Source of the DNA: Amphiduros pacificus
Taxonomy: Eukaryota > Annelida > Polychaeta > Phyllodocida > Hesionidae
Reading direction: 5' to 3'
Length of the DNA: 64,000 nucleotides
Assembly (NCBI GenBank): GCA_949316495.1
Contig: OX439001.1
Span: 50,382,556-50,446,555 of the forward strand
The first letter of the stretch is position 1. Every line of letters starts with the position of its first letter. The notes under the pieces were generated by a model. That model was not told where the DNA came from. It was given only the letters and a program-made list of their open reading frames with translations, and ran no database searches. A program made the translations under genes and the position numbers. Below, piece after piece: positions 12,721-24,710 of the stretch.

Positions 12721-13720
12721 GGGTAATGATTTTCTTTGATGGATATTGCTGGATAAATGTTCGGTTGAACACTAAGTGACAATGATACGTGCGGGAATTT
12801 ACTTACTAGTTACCAGTTACCAGTTACCAGTTCATTATTCATTTCCCCCCGAAGACTGCGTTACATTTTAATTTAAAAACATGGCGCAATGTTTCAATTC
12901 TCTTCAATTTTTCAGAGATTACTACAAGAGGATTGCATACCAATTATTACGGATTGCATACCAATTAATATCCTGTATAACTTCCCAGTATAAACTGAGC
13001 ACCCTCAACTCCCATCGCATATTGCTTATCATCATCATGTAATTGAACTGATGGTGAAAATTAACACAGTATAAACACGGGGTGGGGCATTCTTTGTCAT
13101 TACCACATATATTTTGACATTAACCACATTAATTTGATGCCAACTTGCATGCAAGCTGGTGCCAGAGGTGTGGTTACCAAGCTAATGAGATTTTCGGTGG
13201 AGTAAGTTGTTAACAATTGCAGATGCACGGATATAATTTGATTATCTCAAAATCAGATAATTTCAGATTAGCATGCCACAAAAGGTACTTGTTTGGGATC
13301 TGTGGTCAATTCATCATTACTATTAAGGTGTACATCAATCTTTATCCCTGTATCTTTTATAAAATATATATATATATATATATCCCAGCATTTAATTTAT
13401 AGGTGTTGTCATGTTTAGCTTTTTTCTTTTGCATATTTGATTTGAGGAGCTTTAGCGTATTATTTTTTTGTCACGATGGCTAAAATATAGCTTAATCTGT
13501 TTTGTAAAATTTTCGTTTAGGGATTTTTTTCATTTGCAGGAAAATATTTGTTTGTGTCATTGAAGTTATTAACATGTTGTATTTAACATTTTGTGTATGT
13601 AGTCGATGTTTGATGTTTTTGTTTAGCATTTTTGGCACTGAATGACCTCAGTGTCAATGTGCATTTAGTCATTCATTGATCAATAGTTTGGCCTGAATCA
13701 ATATATTGGCCTGAATAAGA
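12721..13720. other. No gene seen between SLC13 and GPCR loci
   Basis: Noncoding. It contains a short (AGTTACC)n run near 12807-12831 and a (TA)n run at about 13362-13382. Confidence 0.45.
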
Positions 13721-13721
13721 A

Positions 13722-14500
13722 TAAGAATAACTTTATTTTAAATCGATTGTGAAATACAATAACAATAGCTGGAAGCTATTTATCGATTATCTAGAACTAC
13801 AATATATACAAGTGAGTCAACAATTAATCACACATACAGTAAATTAACAAATGATTTAAAGATACTGTCATTACACAAACATATAATCAGCCATAGTATA
13901 CATATGAACACATACTACAAGTGCAACTAGGACCTTGCCATGAGCTTACAATTCTTTTGAACATGGTAATATAACTTGCCTCTTTGATTTCATTTGGCAG
14001 CAGGTTCCACAAATGTATTTTTGCCATACTTAATCTTTTTGAAGCTCGGCTGCACTAGTATATTCCTATCTCTAAGGTCATATTTTATTTCTTTTCATTC
14101 AAACATATCAAACATATATGAGGGATTTAGGACATCAATAATTTTAAACACTTCACAAGCAATCAATTTCAGTCTCCTGAGATGTAATGAGTCACAACTT
14201 GCATCCTTACACAATTTTGGGTAATTACTAATAAAATCATTCAACATGAATCTGAGATCACATTCTTGTATTTTCTCCATTTGTGTGTGGCTACAGCAAC
14301 TCCGAACAATCGGGCAGTAGTTAAAATTTGCCAGTATGAATGTTCTATGTATATCTGCCCTTTCCTTTACAGTAAAAACCTTTTTGAAACGGTATAGAAC
14401 ATTCACCTGTCTTGATGCCTTCTTGCATATGTTATCTACATGTGTTTCTGGGTCGATATCTAAAACAAGGTAATTAATTAGGGTCCTGTTCAAATAGGTT
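13722..14500 (-). mobile_element. 5'-truncated non-LTR retrotransposon (LINE) 3' end
   Basis: Read on the minus strand, 14493-14095 encodes the C-terminal region after the reverse transcriptase. It includes HVDNICKKASRQVNVLYRFK, a diverged FILANFNYCPIV block and LHLRRLKLIACEVFKI, all typical of the thumb/C-terminal part of CR1/Jockey-group elements. The coding sequence continues in a shifted frame to about 13930. The 3' end is AATAAAGTTA followed by three TTATTC-like units at 13722-13740, a microsatellite tail. It is a dead 5'-truncated copy. The clade is not certain. Confidence 0.8.
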
Positions 14501-14679
14501 TTACAGACATTTACTGGAGTGCATCAACCAAAACAATATTTAGATATGAAAGGCAAATATCTTTATCGTTAATTCATGATACTTAGACATATTTTTCAAA
14601 ATCACTGCTTAATCCCTTCTTGGAGCAATTATTATCTTATGTCCTTGACAGCAAGACCGTTAGGGTCGCACACACACTG

Positions 14680-14799
<120 letters not shown>

Positions 14800-14844
14800 C
14801 GTGGCTCTTCATTTTAACTGATCAATAAATCCTCACTCACAGCC

Positions 14845-17800
14845 ATGACGACAGTCGCTGTGGTGCCATCTGACTCACTCACTTTGAACTCAACTACAGA
14901 TATGACAGTTAACCAACAGATAAGTCTTTTAGAAATTCTCAGAAATATTCCTTTTTACAAAAACATCATATCGATGAATACGTATGCTTCAGCCTTTATA
15001 TATTTCTTTGGTTTGATTGGCAATTGCTTATCAATTTCGGTAGCACTTCAGAGAAGAAATAGATCTATCTGTTTTTTCATTTACATGGGAGCTCTGTCGA
15101 TATCGGACAACGGTCTGCTCATCTCCGGAATGATTGTTAATTATGTCATGGTTGGAGACAGGGTGGTGAATAGAGTTGAATGCAAAGCTGGCATGGCTTT
15201 GCTCTCCTATTTTAGCGTCACAAGCACATGGCTTCTAATCCTGATGACATTTGACAGATTGATGGTCATGAAATATCCATTAAAAAGCAAAATAACAAGC
15301 ACTTCTAAGCGATCTCTCAAGAAGATTTACATAACTATGGGTTGTATTGTACCCTTTTCGGTGCTTTTTAGTTTCAACTTTGATGTGACGGATTTGAATC
15401 CTGGACCTTTGTCCTGTTACGCCAGGCGTCCTGATGACGTCTTCCAGAGTTCGGTGGCAGCCTTGTTCTCGTTGCTTAGTGGTTTCATCCCCGTCCTTAC
15501 TCTGTTTGCTTTGAATATCCTCATTTTACATTCCTATTTTACCTACAACAAGAGGATGTTGAATTTGGAAAGTAGTTCACAGTTTCAAGTTTCGGCATCG
15601 GTCGACGTGAAATCAACTCAAACTCAGGAGACCGTGCAGCAAGAAATTAACACAGATTTAACAAAAAGTAAGTCAATGAAATATAAGTACACGAATCCTC
15701 CATTTACTACTGTTAAATTATAAAATTTCCTTTATAAAATGTATCCATTACTTTAAATCGTTGACGAAATATGCAATAAATGGCGAGTTCAGCACGTGTT
15801 TATGGTGGGTAGAGTAGTTGAAATATTGCCTATGATATGCATATATTTCTGTATTAGGGTTCAGTTTTACAAGGCCACTGGCCGTGGCGCAGTTGGTTAG
15901 AGTGCCAGCTTACTAGCACCAGTTCCTCTGTGGTGATCCAAAGGTTGTGGGTATGATCCCCAGCCGTGCCGAGATTGAATTCATGATACAATTTCACACA
16001 TGAGCTGAGGCCCATGCCAAAGGGTTAACCCATTGTCTAAGACATGACAATTCAGTGAGGCAGCACTATATCTTCTACAATAGGGTGTTTCATTTTGGGG
16101 ACTTTTTTCCGATCAAGCTGCTCATTAAAAGAAATGTTCTCTGATATGTAGTAAACCCACAGAAAAAAATTAAGACCAAACGATCAACTTTTAGACCCCC
16201 CCACCACCTTGTATGTATGACCTCGGAAATCAGTGCTCGGTGGCCATTTTCTGGTAAAAATTCAAGTCTCATTGCCTCATAATTTCATTTTATTCAACTC
16301 AGATAGTGTCTGTGTCATGCAAATGTTGTTTTAAAGGTTACTTAATATTTCAAGATCATTCCCATTTAATTTGGGCCAAAACTATTCAAATTCAAGACAT
16401 TAATTCGGACAAATATACATTTTCAAATTAATTTCACACTCATATCGGATAAATTTTTTCACATAATTTCCACATTAACTTCAAGTTGAGAATTATGTTA
16501 TGGTATGAAAGTTCACAGATTGTCTCCATCTCATTTTTAGCTCTACTGAGACTTCAGCTCACAGAGCTTTAGGAGTGGGGAAAATGTCTGTCTGTCCGTC
16601 TGTCAACATTTTTTTAAAAATCTTCTTCTCCAAAACTATCAGTAATATATGTTTCAAATTTTATACAGAAGTAGATATTGAGGTGAAGATTCAGATTCCT
16701 TCAAATCTTAGTGATGTCACCATTGACCTTAGTTTAGTGACCTCGAGGTCACAAATTTTGTACTGAGCATATCTCAGCAACCACTTATAAAAGGAAATTC
16801 AAACTTGGTGTAAAGAAATGTCTCAGATCATAGCTGTGCTTCGTCATACTGTTTTAGTCATGTGACCTTTGACCTTGACACATTGACCTTGAATTCAAAA
16901 TTTGTTTGCATGCAAAATCTCAGCACCATTAAAAGTCAATAAACATATGTCAATGGCCTTAGAGCTATGATTATCATTGCTGTTTTGTAATGTTTGTGAA
17001 TATTTCTTCCTAACTGATCATTTAAAACCAATTCAAGAGCAGACTTGAGCAGAAGCTAATATTGACCAATCAAAATGCATGTTACATATCAAATTTGGCC
17101 CCAATTTGTTATCTCAATTCTCATTGGCTAGTATTTCTCCTTGACAACTTCGTGATGGCCATTAGACTTTTTTTTTTAAATCATAAAAAATGGAAAAAGA
17201 ATTAAGCCTAATGGAAAATAGATAGAATTAGCCCTCTCAAAATACAACATCTTGCCTACTAATACCTAAAGGAGAAGATTTCATGAACGATAAACTAAGA
17301 TAATAAATATTGGACATGCCTGACAACCACAAGGTGCAATCTTGCTTCTGCATCCACTGACCTTAATGCAGTGACCTTAAGGTCACAAATTTTGTGCATG
17401 AAATATTGCATTATTACACTTTAACTCAGCTATATGTTTTCATTCAAGTCAGCAGAGCTATCAAATTTTTGAGGAATTATGGGATTTTAAGTCTGTGTGA
17501 AGAAGAGCTCCCTTCCTTGCAGAGTTAGCATAATCCTGGATGTCCATTTCTGCTGCAACTTTGACAACAGCCACTACTGTTACAATAGCTGCCACTTGTC
17601 TGTATTCCTCATCATCCTGCCAGTGCTCTGGTGGTAAATGGAGCCATCTTCCATCCATTCCTCAAAAGAGTTCAAACAGGAGCCATGACTGTGACCCAAT
17701 CGGGGAGTAGTGAGACATTTCCTTGGGAAGACTGATTTTTCTGGAATGAAAAGAGGACGAGACATCGCTTGATGTTGTGTGGCAATGGCAGTCTTCATCC

Positions 17801-20503
17801 CATCATTCAATGAGCTGTCAAACAAGACAAATACCACCAGAGACTCAGTCAGATACCACAAATGACTTAACATAGAGTTCTTGACATAGCGACAGCTATG
17901 GATGATGCATCAACCAGTATTTCAGGTGTGATGAGATCTAGCCAACCAGTATTTCAGGTGTGATGAGATCTAGTCATGTTTCATTAGCCAGTTTTGCTAT
18001 TTATTCATGATATACAATGCTGAGGCAAGATCTCAGGCATGATGAAGTTGTCTATGCCTTGATCTTGTTGAACACAAGGTCTCATCACACCTGCAATACT
18101 GGCTGACATTGATAGGATGGGCCAGTACATGTTCCTGTTCCTTGGACCTTGGTTTCTTTAGGCATGCTCGGCTGCTTCAGGTCCACATTTTAATCTGTGG
18201 GAGGATATGTGTGACTATGAGATATGATATGATTGTGAGTCTATTAATTCACAGTTTGAAATTTATCTTTCACATATCCATTTTAACATTAAGCATAAAT
18301 TGTTCCCCCAAATTCTCTTACGCCATGCTATGTCATATATTTTAGGCAGTTGATGCATCATCCATAGCTGTCGCAGTCAAGAATTCTATGCTAAGTTATT
18401 TGTGGTATCTGACTGAGTGGTATTTGACCTTTTTGACAGCTCATTGAATGATGGGATGAAGACTGCAACTACCACACGACTTCAAGCTATGCCTAGCCCT
18501 CTCTATTCATTCCAGAAAACCATTCTTCCCAATGAAACATGATTCAACAGGGAAATGTCTCACTACTCCCCGATGGCTCCTGTTTGAACTCCAAGGAATG
18601 GATGGAAGATGGCTCCATTTACCACCAGAGCACTGGCAGGATGATGAGGAATACAGACAAATGGCAGCTATTGTAAAAGTAGTGGCATTTGTCAAAGATG
18701 CAGCAGAAATGGGAGTGAAGGACATATATATCTAGGATTAAGCTAACTCTGCAAGGAAGGGAGCTCACCGAGATCTCATTGTCCATGTCTCTTCTTCACA
18801 GAGACTTAAAATCCCATAATTCCTCAAAATGAGATCGAGACAAATCTGTGAACTTTCACACTAAAATATAATTCTCAATTAAAAGTTAATGTGGAAATAA
18901 TGTGAACAAAGGTATCCGATATGAGTGTGAAATTGATTTGAAAATGTATATTTTTCCAAATTAATGTCTTGAATTTCAATAATCTTGGCCCATATTACAT
19001 AAGAATGATCTTGAAATATTAATTAACCTTTAAAAATGATATTTGCATGACACAGGCAATATCTGAGTTGAATAAAATGAAATTATGAGACAATGAGAGT
19101 TGAATTTTAACCAGAAAATGGCCACCGAGCACTGATTTCCGAGGTTATATATACAAGATGGTAGGGGGGTCTAAAAGTTGATCGATTGGTCTTAATTTTT
19201 TTCTGTGGGTTTACTACATATCAGAGAACATTTCTTTTAATGAGCAGCTTGATCGTAAAAAAGTCCCCAGAATGAAACGCCCTATTCTACAAGTTGGTCT
19301 CATCACGAAATGACTGAAATAATGTTGAAAGTGATGTAAAACCCCAAACAAACAAACAAACAAATCAGTTTACAACATCGCTTATTTGACTGAATTATTG
19401 CATATTGACATTGTTTAGCCAGTTCATTGACATTGTTTAGCCGCCAGTTCCAAGAGCGTGAGAAACAGTGGTAAAGCAGCTAAAAGAGCACGTGTAAAAC
19501 AGTGAGAGATAGCTGCACAAGTGAGAGATAGCTGCACAAGGGAGAGATCGCTACAACAGTGAGAGATAGTTGCAGAGAGACATAGTTACAAAAGTAAGAG
19601 ATCGCTACACAAGTGAAAAATAGCTGCACAATGGAGAGAAAGTTACAACAGTGAGAAATAGCTGCACAAGTGAGAGATAAATATAACAATGAGAGATAGC
19701 TGCATAAGTGATAGATAGCTGCATAAGTGAGAGATGGATACAACAGTAAATGACAGCTGCATCAGTGATTGATAGCTACAACGGTGAGAGATGAGAAAAA
19801 GCTGCACAAATATGAGCAGCTGCACAAGTGAGAAATAGTTACAACAATGACAACTGCACAAGAGAGATGGATACAACATTGGGACAGTTGCATAAGTGAG
19901 AGATAGCTTCAACATTGTGAGACAGCTGCAAAAGTGAGAGACTGCATACTTTTTTAGCCAAAGGCACTTGTTTATATACAATAGATGACACGATATTCTC
20001 AATATTCTACAGCATTTATATTTTGATACGATTACAGTAAAACTATTTAATGTGATGCTTTTAAAACAGAGCAAGAGACTGGAGAGGTGTTGTCCAATGA
20101 AGTTATAATCCCGAAGAATGAAGAAGATAAGAACGATGGGGAAGCAGGAATGGCAGACAAACATGAAAAACAAGCTAACATACCACCTGTTGCAAAAAAT
20201 ACCGGACCAGTCGCATTGGACAAAACATCATCACGGTACAAAAATGTAACAAAAAAGGAAAAACAACTCTTACTGAACACAGTATTAGTAACATCAGCCT
20301 TCCTGATTCTTAATATACCATTTTGCATCCATATCATTCTGCTGGCCATTGTTGACCTTTCTGACCCCTATAAAATGAGCGCACTCAACTTCTCTTTCCA
20401 GGTCACTACAAAACTTCAGCAACTTAATGGTGCAGTTAATTTCTATATCTATTCTCTCGCAGGTAGTTATTTCAGGGCTCAGCTTTGGCAACTATGTCAG
20501 TAG
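14845..20503 (+). CDS. Rhodopsin-like (class A) G protein-coupled receptor, two coding exons
   Basis: Exons 14845-15667 and 20070-20503 (GTAAGT donor, ACAG acceptor, phase 1) give 418 residues. The ATG lies two bases after a CTCACAG acceptor, so a noncoding 5' exon is likely. Seven hydrophobic segments are visible at about 46-68, 77-100, 112-135, 161-180, 204-229, 343-368 and 380-404. Landmarks: Asn60 (GNCLS) in TM1, Asp88 (LSISD) in TM2, Cys113 and Cys191 as the extracellular disulfide pair, DRL at 137-139 in place of DRY, LNIPF in TM6, NFYIY at 398-402 in place of NPxxY, and a sequon at Asn15. The third intracellular loop is long (about 110 residues), rich in Lys, Glu and Gln, and is where the intron falls. 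It resembles lophotrochozoan peptide or chemosensory-type receptors; the ligand is unknown. If the donor is not used, the reading frame ends at 15723, giving a five-TM product. Confidence 0.92.
15873..16080 (+). repeat. SINE, 5' half (split by the hAT-like element)
   Basis: Same family as the copy at 23828-24139. The copy is interrupted after TTCTACAA (16073-16080) and resumes at 19285. Box A-like GTGGCGCAGTTGGTTAG is at the head. Confidence 0.9.
16538..17460 (+). mobile_element. TAGCTCT-ended non-autonomous repeat, inserted in the left palindrome arm
   Basis: The ends are TAGCTCTACTGA and TCAGCAGAGCTA, a 12-bp terminal inverted repeat with one mismatch. The uninterrupted palindrome arm near 18830 lacks it, which fixes the insertion. 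Flanks TCATTTT and TCAAATTTTT may be a decayed target duplication. The body holds a (TGTC)n-rich start and clustered AGGTCA-type half-sites (for example 16862-16893). Other copies are at 29411, 49955-50585 and 51355-51876. Confidence 0.85.
17461..17873 (-). pseudogene. Coding-like remnant in left palindrome arm (mirror at 18532-18735, plus)
   Basis: Both arms carry a related peptide on outward-mirrored strands, including MDGRWLHLPPEHWQDDEEYR followed by a run rich in Ala and Val. In the right arm it is plus strand, 18532-18735; in the left arm minus strand. The frame is only partly open and differs between arms. It may be a leftover of the parental transposase or of captured host sequence. 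I do not recognise the family. Confidence 0.35.
19285..19364 (+). repeat. SINE, 3' half with (AAAC)n tail
   Basis: Starts with the duplicated TTCTACAA and continues GGTCTCATCACGAAATGACT to the (AAAC)n tail, exactly the part missing from 15873-16080. Confidence 0.92.
19484..19945. repeat. Degenerate ~19-20 bp minisatellite
   Basis: More than 20 variant units close to GTGAGAGATAGCTGCACAA, many with ACAACA in place of GCACAA, ending about 125 bases before the receptor's second exon. Confidence 0.9.
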
Positions 20504-22390
20504 CTTGACAAGTACTAAAGGTCGTCAAATTTTAGATTCACCAAAAACAAAAAATACTTTACCTTACTCACATTACGCACCTTGAATCCATATAATTTCA
20601 ATAGATTTACCAAATCTTATTATATTTTGAACATCTCCTTGATAACAAATGTGGTTACTGAAAAAATAGCACTACAGATGGCCACCAAAATGTTACCTTG
20701 GGCAACAAAAATGTTATAATAAAACTAATCTGGGTCGGAGACGTCACATGAGACCACTGTACTTTTCTCCAGAACAGTTGATCCACACAGTGACATGTCA
20801 AGTAAGAGAAGCATTATTTTATAATCATGAGTTCAGATTTTGTACATGAGTTTATGAGTTAAGATTTTGAGACACCAACAAAAGAGATCATTTTGCTTCT
20901 TAACCCTTTAAATTATGTATAAAAAAGACAAATTTCATCATGTATATGTGAAAGCGCAAGGTAAGGTCTCATAATCAGTCAAAAATAATAAGTAGCAGAC
21001 ATTACCTTGACCTTATATGATTGCAAAGATTATGGTATGCTAGTTTTCTATAAAAAGGAAAGGTTCAACATTAAATCTCAGAGTAAGTTAAAATATAATT
21101 TTACATGACAGATCTCACTTGACTTTATATCTTTTGGACCATGATTCGAGCAGCAAGTGTATGAAAACTGCTCCATGGACCCATACAATAAATTCGCCAT
21201 CTTTTCCTCTACACTATATAATTCTATGAGGTCCGCACGGACATCCGGTTTAGGATCAATCACGGCAGCCAAGACAATGGTGGGAGATAATGGCAATCAT
21301 TTAGACCATATACCATATGCCACCAGCAAAAGATAATCATAAAGTTTGACCACAGTAAAAGATTATATCTCAAATTATATGGGCATACTTTCCAGTACTG
21401 TTTCTGTTCAGACTATTGGTGCTTCATATGTACCTTGGCCAAAGTCTTTTTCTATCGAAGTGAATATTGTTGTAAATAAAGTGAGAATTTGTCTTCCCAA
21501 AGAGATAACGTGTAGAATCGCTTTGACATGTCACTAAACATCACTGGTGTGTCAGGGACTACATTTATACATGTCTCAAGGGTTTCACTGTGGTGTCAAT
21601 AATTTGTACACTTGCATGGGGTTGGTATCTCTTTTATGGTAAAAACACTGACCCTCATGTAGGAACAGAGTGTTGTTAGATTAATGGAGGTGAAAGGTGA
21701 GAGTTTGGGAATCTCAACAAGCGATGTGTTTACTGTGGGAAAGGGAATTTTCCCACGGTAAAAATAACAAAGGGGTCTAAAGTTTACAACTGGATGGATT
21801 GAAAGGGGCTAGTAACAAGGATTAATTGATTGGGTATTAAAATGGGGCTTTAAAATGGGGGTTATGTTGATCTTTTAGCTTATTGCCAAACTCTAAATTG
21901 TCCATAGGTATCTTAATAAAAGTTTTTATGAACATCATACTTGGCTTGTGTATTGAGTTCTACATAAGGGCAGTGCTATTTAATTTTCTTCGGTCTTGAA
22001 GTCATTGAATGAGTGGGTCGGTTGGTTCATAATAAGAAAACAAATATTTCTTGAGTTAAACACTCTTGTCATATATGCGGTTTAACAGAAATTCAAAAGC
22101 ATTTCACACTAGGTTATCTGAGCTCTATATTCAAAGTATAGATTTGTTGTGTACCTTAGAGTCACTGATTTATGCAATGAATTATGGTTTAAAGGCACAT
22201 CAGCCGCTAAGGTTATTCAGTGCCTAAAATGGTAAAAACATAAACGTTTTGACAAGATATATGATTTATAAAATCAAGATGATATGTAAATAATCTTAAC
22301 ACCACAAAATATCAACAAAATCCTTTCAATATATCAGTTATAATCATAATAAATTTGTATAAATAAATTTAATTTAAAAGACTTTTAAAA
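20504..22390. other. 3' flank of the GPCR gene, no gene seen
   Basis: AT-rich. The receptor 3' UTR must begin here; an AATAAA-like signal lies near 20718. A minus-strand open stretch at 21296-21078 has no splice support or recognised homology. Confidence 0.4.
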
Positions 22391-22394
22391 GACG

Positions 22395-24605
22395 TTAAAT
22401 ACCTGGATTTGCTGCAATTATTGCTGCATATTGAAGGGCAAGCTTTTCTCTTCTTAAATCAAGAGGCAGTTCATCTGCCTCATCTGCCAAGCTATCTACA
22501 GGTAATGTACAAAATGCACCAAGGCATAATCTTAAACCCTGATTTTGAATTGGATCAAGCATTTTAATATAAGATGGACGAGCTGATCCATATATCATAC
22601 ATCTGTAATCAAGTTGGGAATGTACCAGCCCTCTATATAATTGTAATAAAACATTATGGTCCCCTCCCCAATCGTTATGGGCGTCTGAGAAATTTGGTTT
22701 CTTCAATAACAGGTATCTGAGTTTGGCCTTAATAAATATCAGGATCTGGGTGAACCTTCCATTTTTTACACAGTTTTCTTAAATCCATTATTATCGGCCC
22801 ATTCTTGTATTCTATTAAGATGTTGTTGGAGCTGTCTTTTTATAGTATGCATGCTTGTGGACCTGTAACCTAAATTAAAATCATCAACAAATGATGAACA
22901 ATCTGTTCCAGGTCTCACACAATTTACAATGCTGTTGATTTTTATAATAAATAGGGTTTTTATAATAAATAGGGTTATACTACCCTGTCTAACACCCATT
23001 TCCTGATCAAATGCTTCAGAAAAGTGATGAACCAACTCGGAACCTGAATTGTCTATTTGACAAGACATTTTGAATAAAAATGGGTAAACGACCCCTAAAT
23101 CCCATATCATATAAATCATTCATTATCCCACATTTCCATGCACGTTTACTAATGCTTACTAATGACATGTTCGCCTTTTTATAAAATCCTCTCAATGACA
23201 TATAAATGTTTCTAAACGTACCAGATGGTCAATAGTACTTCGAGTTTTTCTAAAGTCACTGTGTGCAACTGAAATATAAGCTGCAGTTTTTAAAAACCAA
23301 ACTAAACGCTCGGTAATCTTTCGTTCCCTTATTTTCCAGATACAACTGGTTACAGCAATGGGACGATAATCATTTGAGTCCAGCGAGTCCTTACCAGGCT
23401 TAGTAATGGGAATAATAGTGGCTTCACTCCATGAAGGAGGAAATCACCACTATCCCAAATATTATTTAAAATATCTAAAAGATGCCAAAGTGATTGGACA
23501 GGGAGGTGTTTAAGGATTTGGTAGTGAATTTGATCAGGCCCAGGAGTGATATCATGAGATTTATCCAGAGCAAGTTTCAAATCTTCTATTGTAAAGGATT
23601 TATTATATTTTTCCAAGTTATGAAATATAAAATTTAGTTGGTTTCTTTCTTTCTATTTTTTACTTGTTGAAATTTTGCAGAATAATTATTGAATGAGGAA
23701 TTCTTGGAAATGGTTTGACCTATTGTGTTACCTATTTCAGTGACATTTGTAATTTAATAGCCATTATGATTTAGATGTTTGATCCTTGTTCCACCTTCAT
23801 TCCCAGTAATTTTACACACTATTTCTTGGGCCACAGTGGTGCAGTTGGTTAGAGTGCCAGCTTATTAGCACCAGTTCTTCTGTGGTGATCCAAAGGCCAT
23901 GCGTTCGATGCCAGGCAGTGCCAAGGTTGAATTCATGATACAATTTCACATATGAGCTGAGGCCCGAGCCAAAGGGTTAACCCGTTGTCCTTGTAAATCT
24001 GTGACCGGGTGGATTATCATGTCAAAGACCTGCATCATGACAATTCAGTGAGGCAGCACAATATCTTCTACATGTAGGTCTCATCACGAAATGACTGAAA
24101 TAATGTTTAAGGGATGTAAAACCCCAAACAAACAAACACACTATATCCCAGCATTTTTTAATCAGTGTACATATATTTGATTAGGAAACATAGTCCTTTC
24201 AACTGTTTTGCTTATTCTAATAATATAACAAGCTTTAGCTCTTTTTACTCGAAATTGGTGCAAATTATATTGAGTCAGTTGTCAATTTTTTTAGAGCTTT
24301 TATGTGGCAGCTGGGTTATCAAATTATTTAAATCTGTAATTTTAATTGGTTCACTAAGTGGTAAATATATTGAACATGTAGTTAATGTATTACTTTGGGG
24401 TATACAGGATGTAACAAAAATAGAAACTCATGTGCTTGGTCTATTGAACCAACTTTATTATAAGTCACATATCCCTTAAATGTTGTGGAATTATCTTTGA
24501 ATTTAGTTTCTTGTAAACAAATTACCGATGCATCATATGTTTTGGCTAATAACTCCAGTTCTGGCCTGTTTGCCTCAAATCCTCTAAAGTTCTATTACAA
24601 TTTTC
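22395..24605 (-). mobile_element. Decayed Jockey-like LINE with internal loss and a SINE insertion
   Basis: On the minus strand the 5' end at about 24600 encodes an endonuclease start (NFRGFEANRPELELLAKTYD, then SVICLQET), followed by CSIYLPLSEP near 24290. After the SINE at 23828-24139, 23780-23350 encodes the reverse-transcriptase entry (FTIEDLKLALDKSHDITPGP). 23200-22780 carries the palm region with MGVRQGSI and FVDDF (in place of YADD), and 22706-22395 the tail (LYRGLVHSQLDYRCMIYGSA). The frame shifts several times. The middle of the endonuclease is missing. Confidence 0.85.
23828..24139 (+). repeat. tRNA-derived SINE, full length
   Basis: Runs from GGGCCACAGTGGTGCAG to CCCC(AAAC)n. It is inserted in the LINE at 22395-24605. 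It has the complete structure: tRNA-like head, body containing GTCTCATCACGAAATGACT, and tail. Confidence 0.92.
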
Positions 24606-24710
24606 TGTTTTATGAGTTTAATATATAAAAAGTGTCTGGACATTAAATGACACACCTCAAATTCAATGTAAATAATTACATGCTAACCTTGTATATCTAT
24701 TTACAGAGAT

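Larger units (their letters stand above)
16081..19284. mobile_element. hAT-like palindromic (foldback) DNA transposon inside a SINE
   Basis: The element starts TAGGGTGTTTCATT and ends with the imperfect inverse AATGAAACGCCCTA. It is flanked by a perfect 8-bp target duplication, TTCTACAA (16073-16080 and 19285-19292), which also restores the interrupted SINE. An 8-bp duplication with TAGGG-type ends fits the hAT superfamily. The ends are not short: nearly the whole element is inverted. The left arm (16081-16537 plus 17461-about 17914) pairs with the right arm (about 18346-19284), leaving a loop of roughly 430 bp that has its own smaller inverted blocks. The left arm is lengthened by another element at 16538-17460. 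No intact transposase is visible, so it is non-autonomous. Confidence 0.88.

Noticed and set aside
19480-20173. Minus-strand open frames rich in Ser, Leu and Cys
   Set aside because: They lie over the ~20-bp minisatellite and opposite the receptor's second exon; no motif or splice support.
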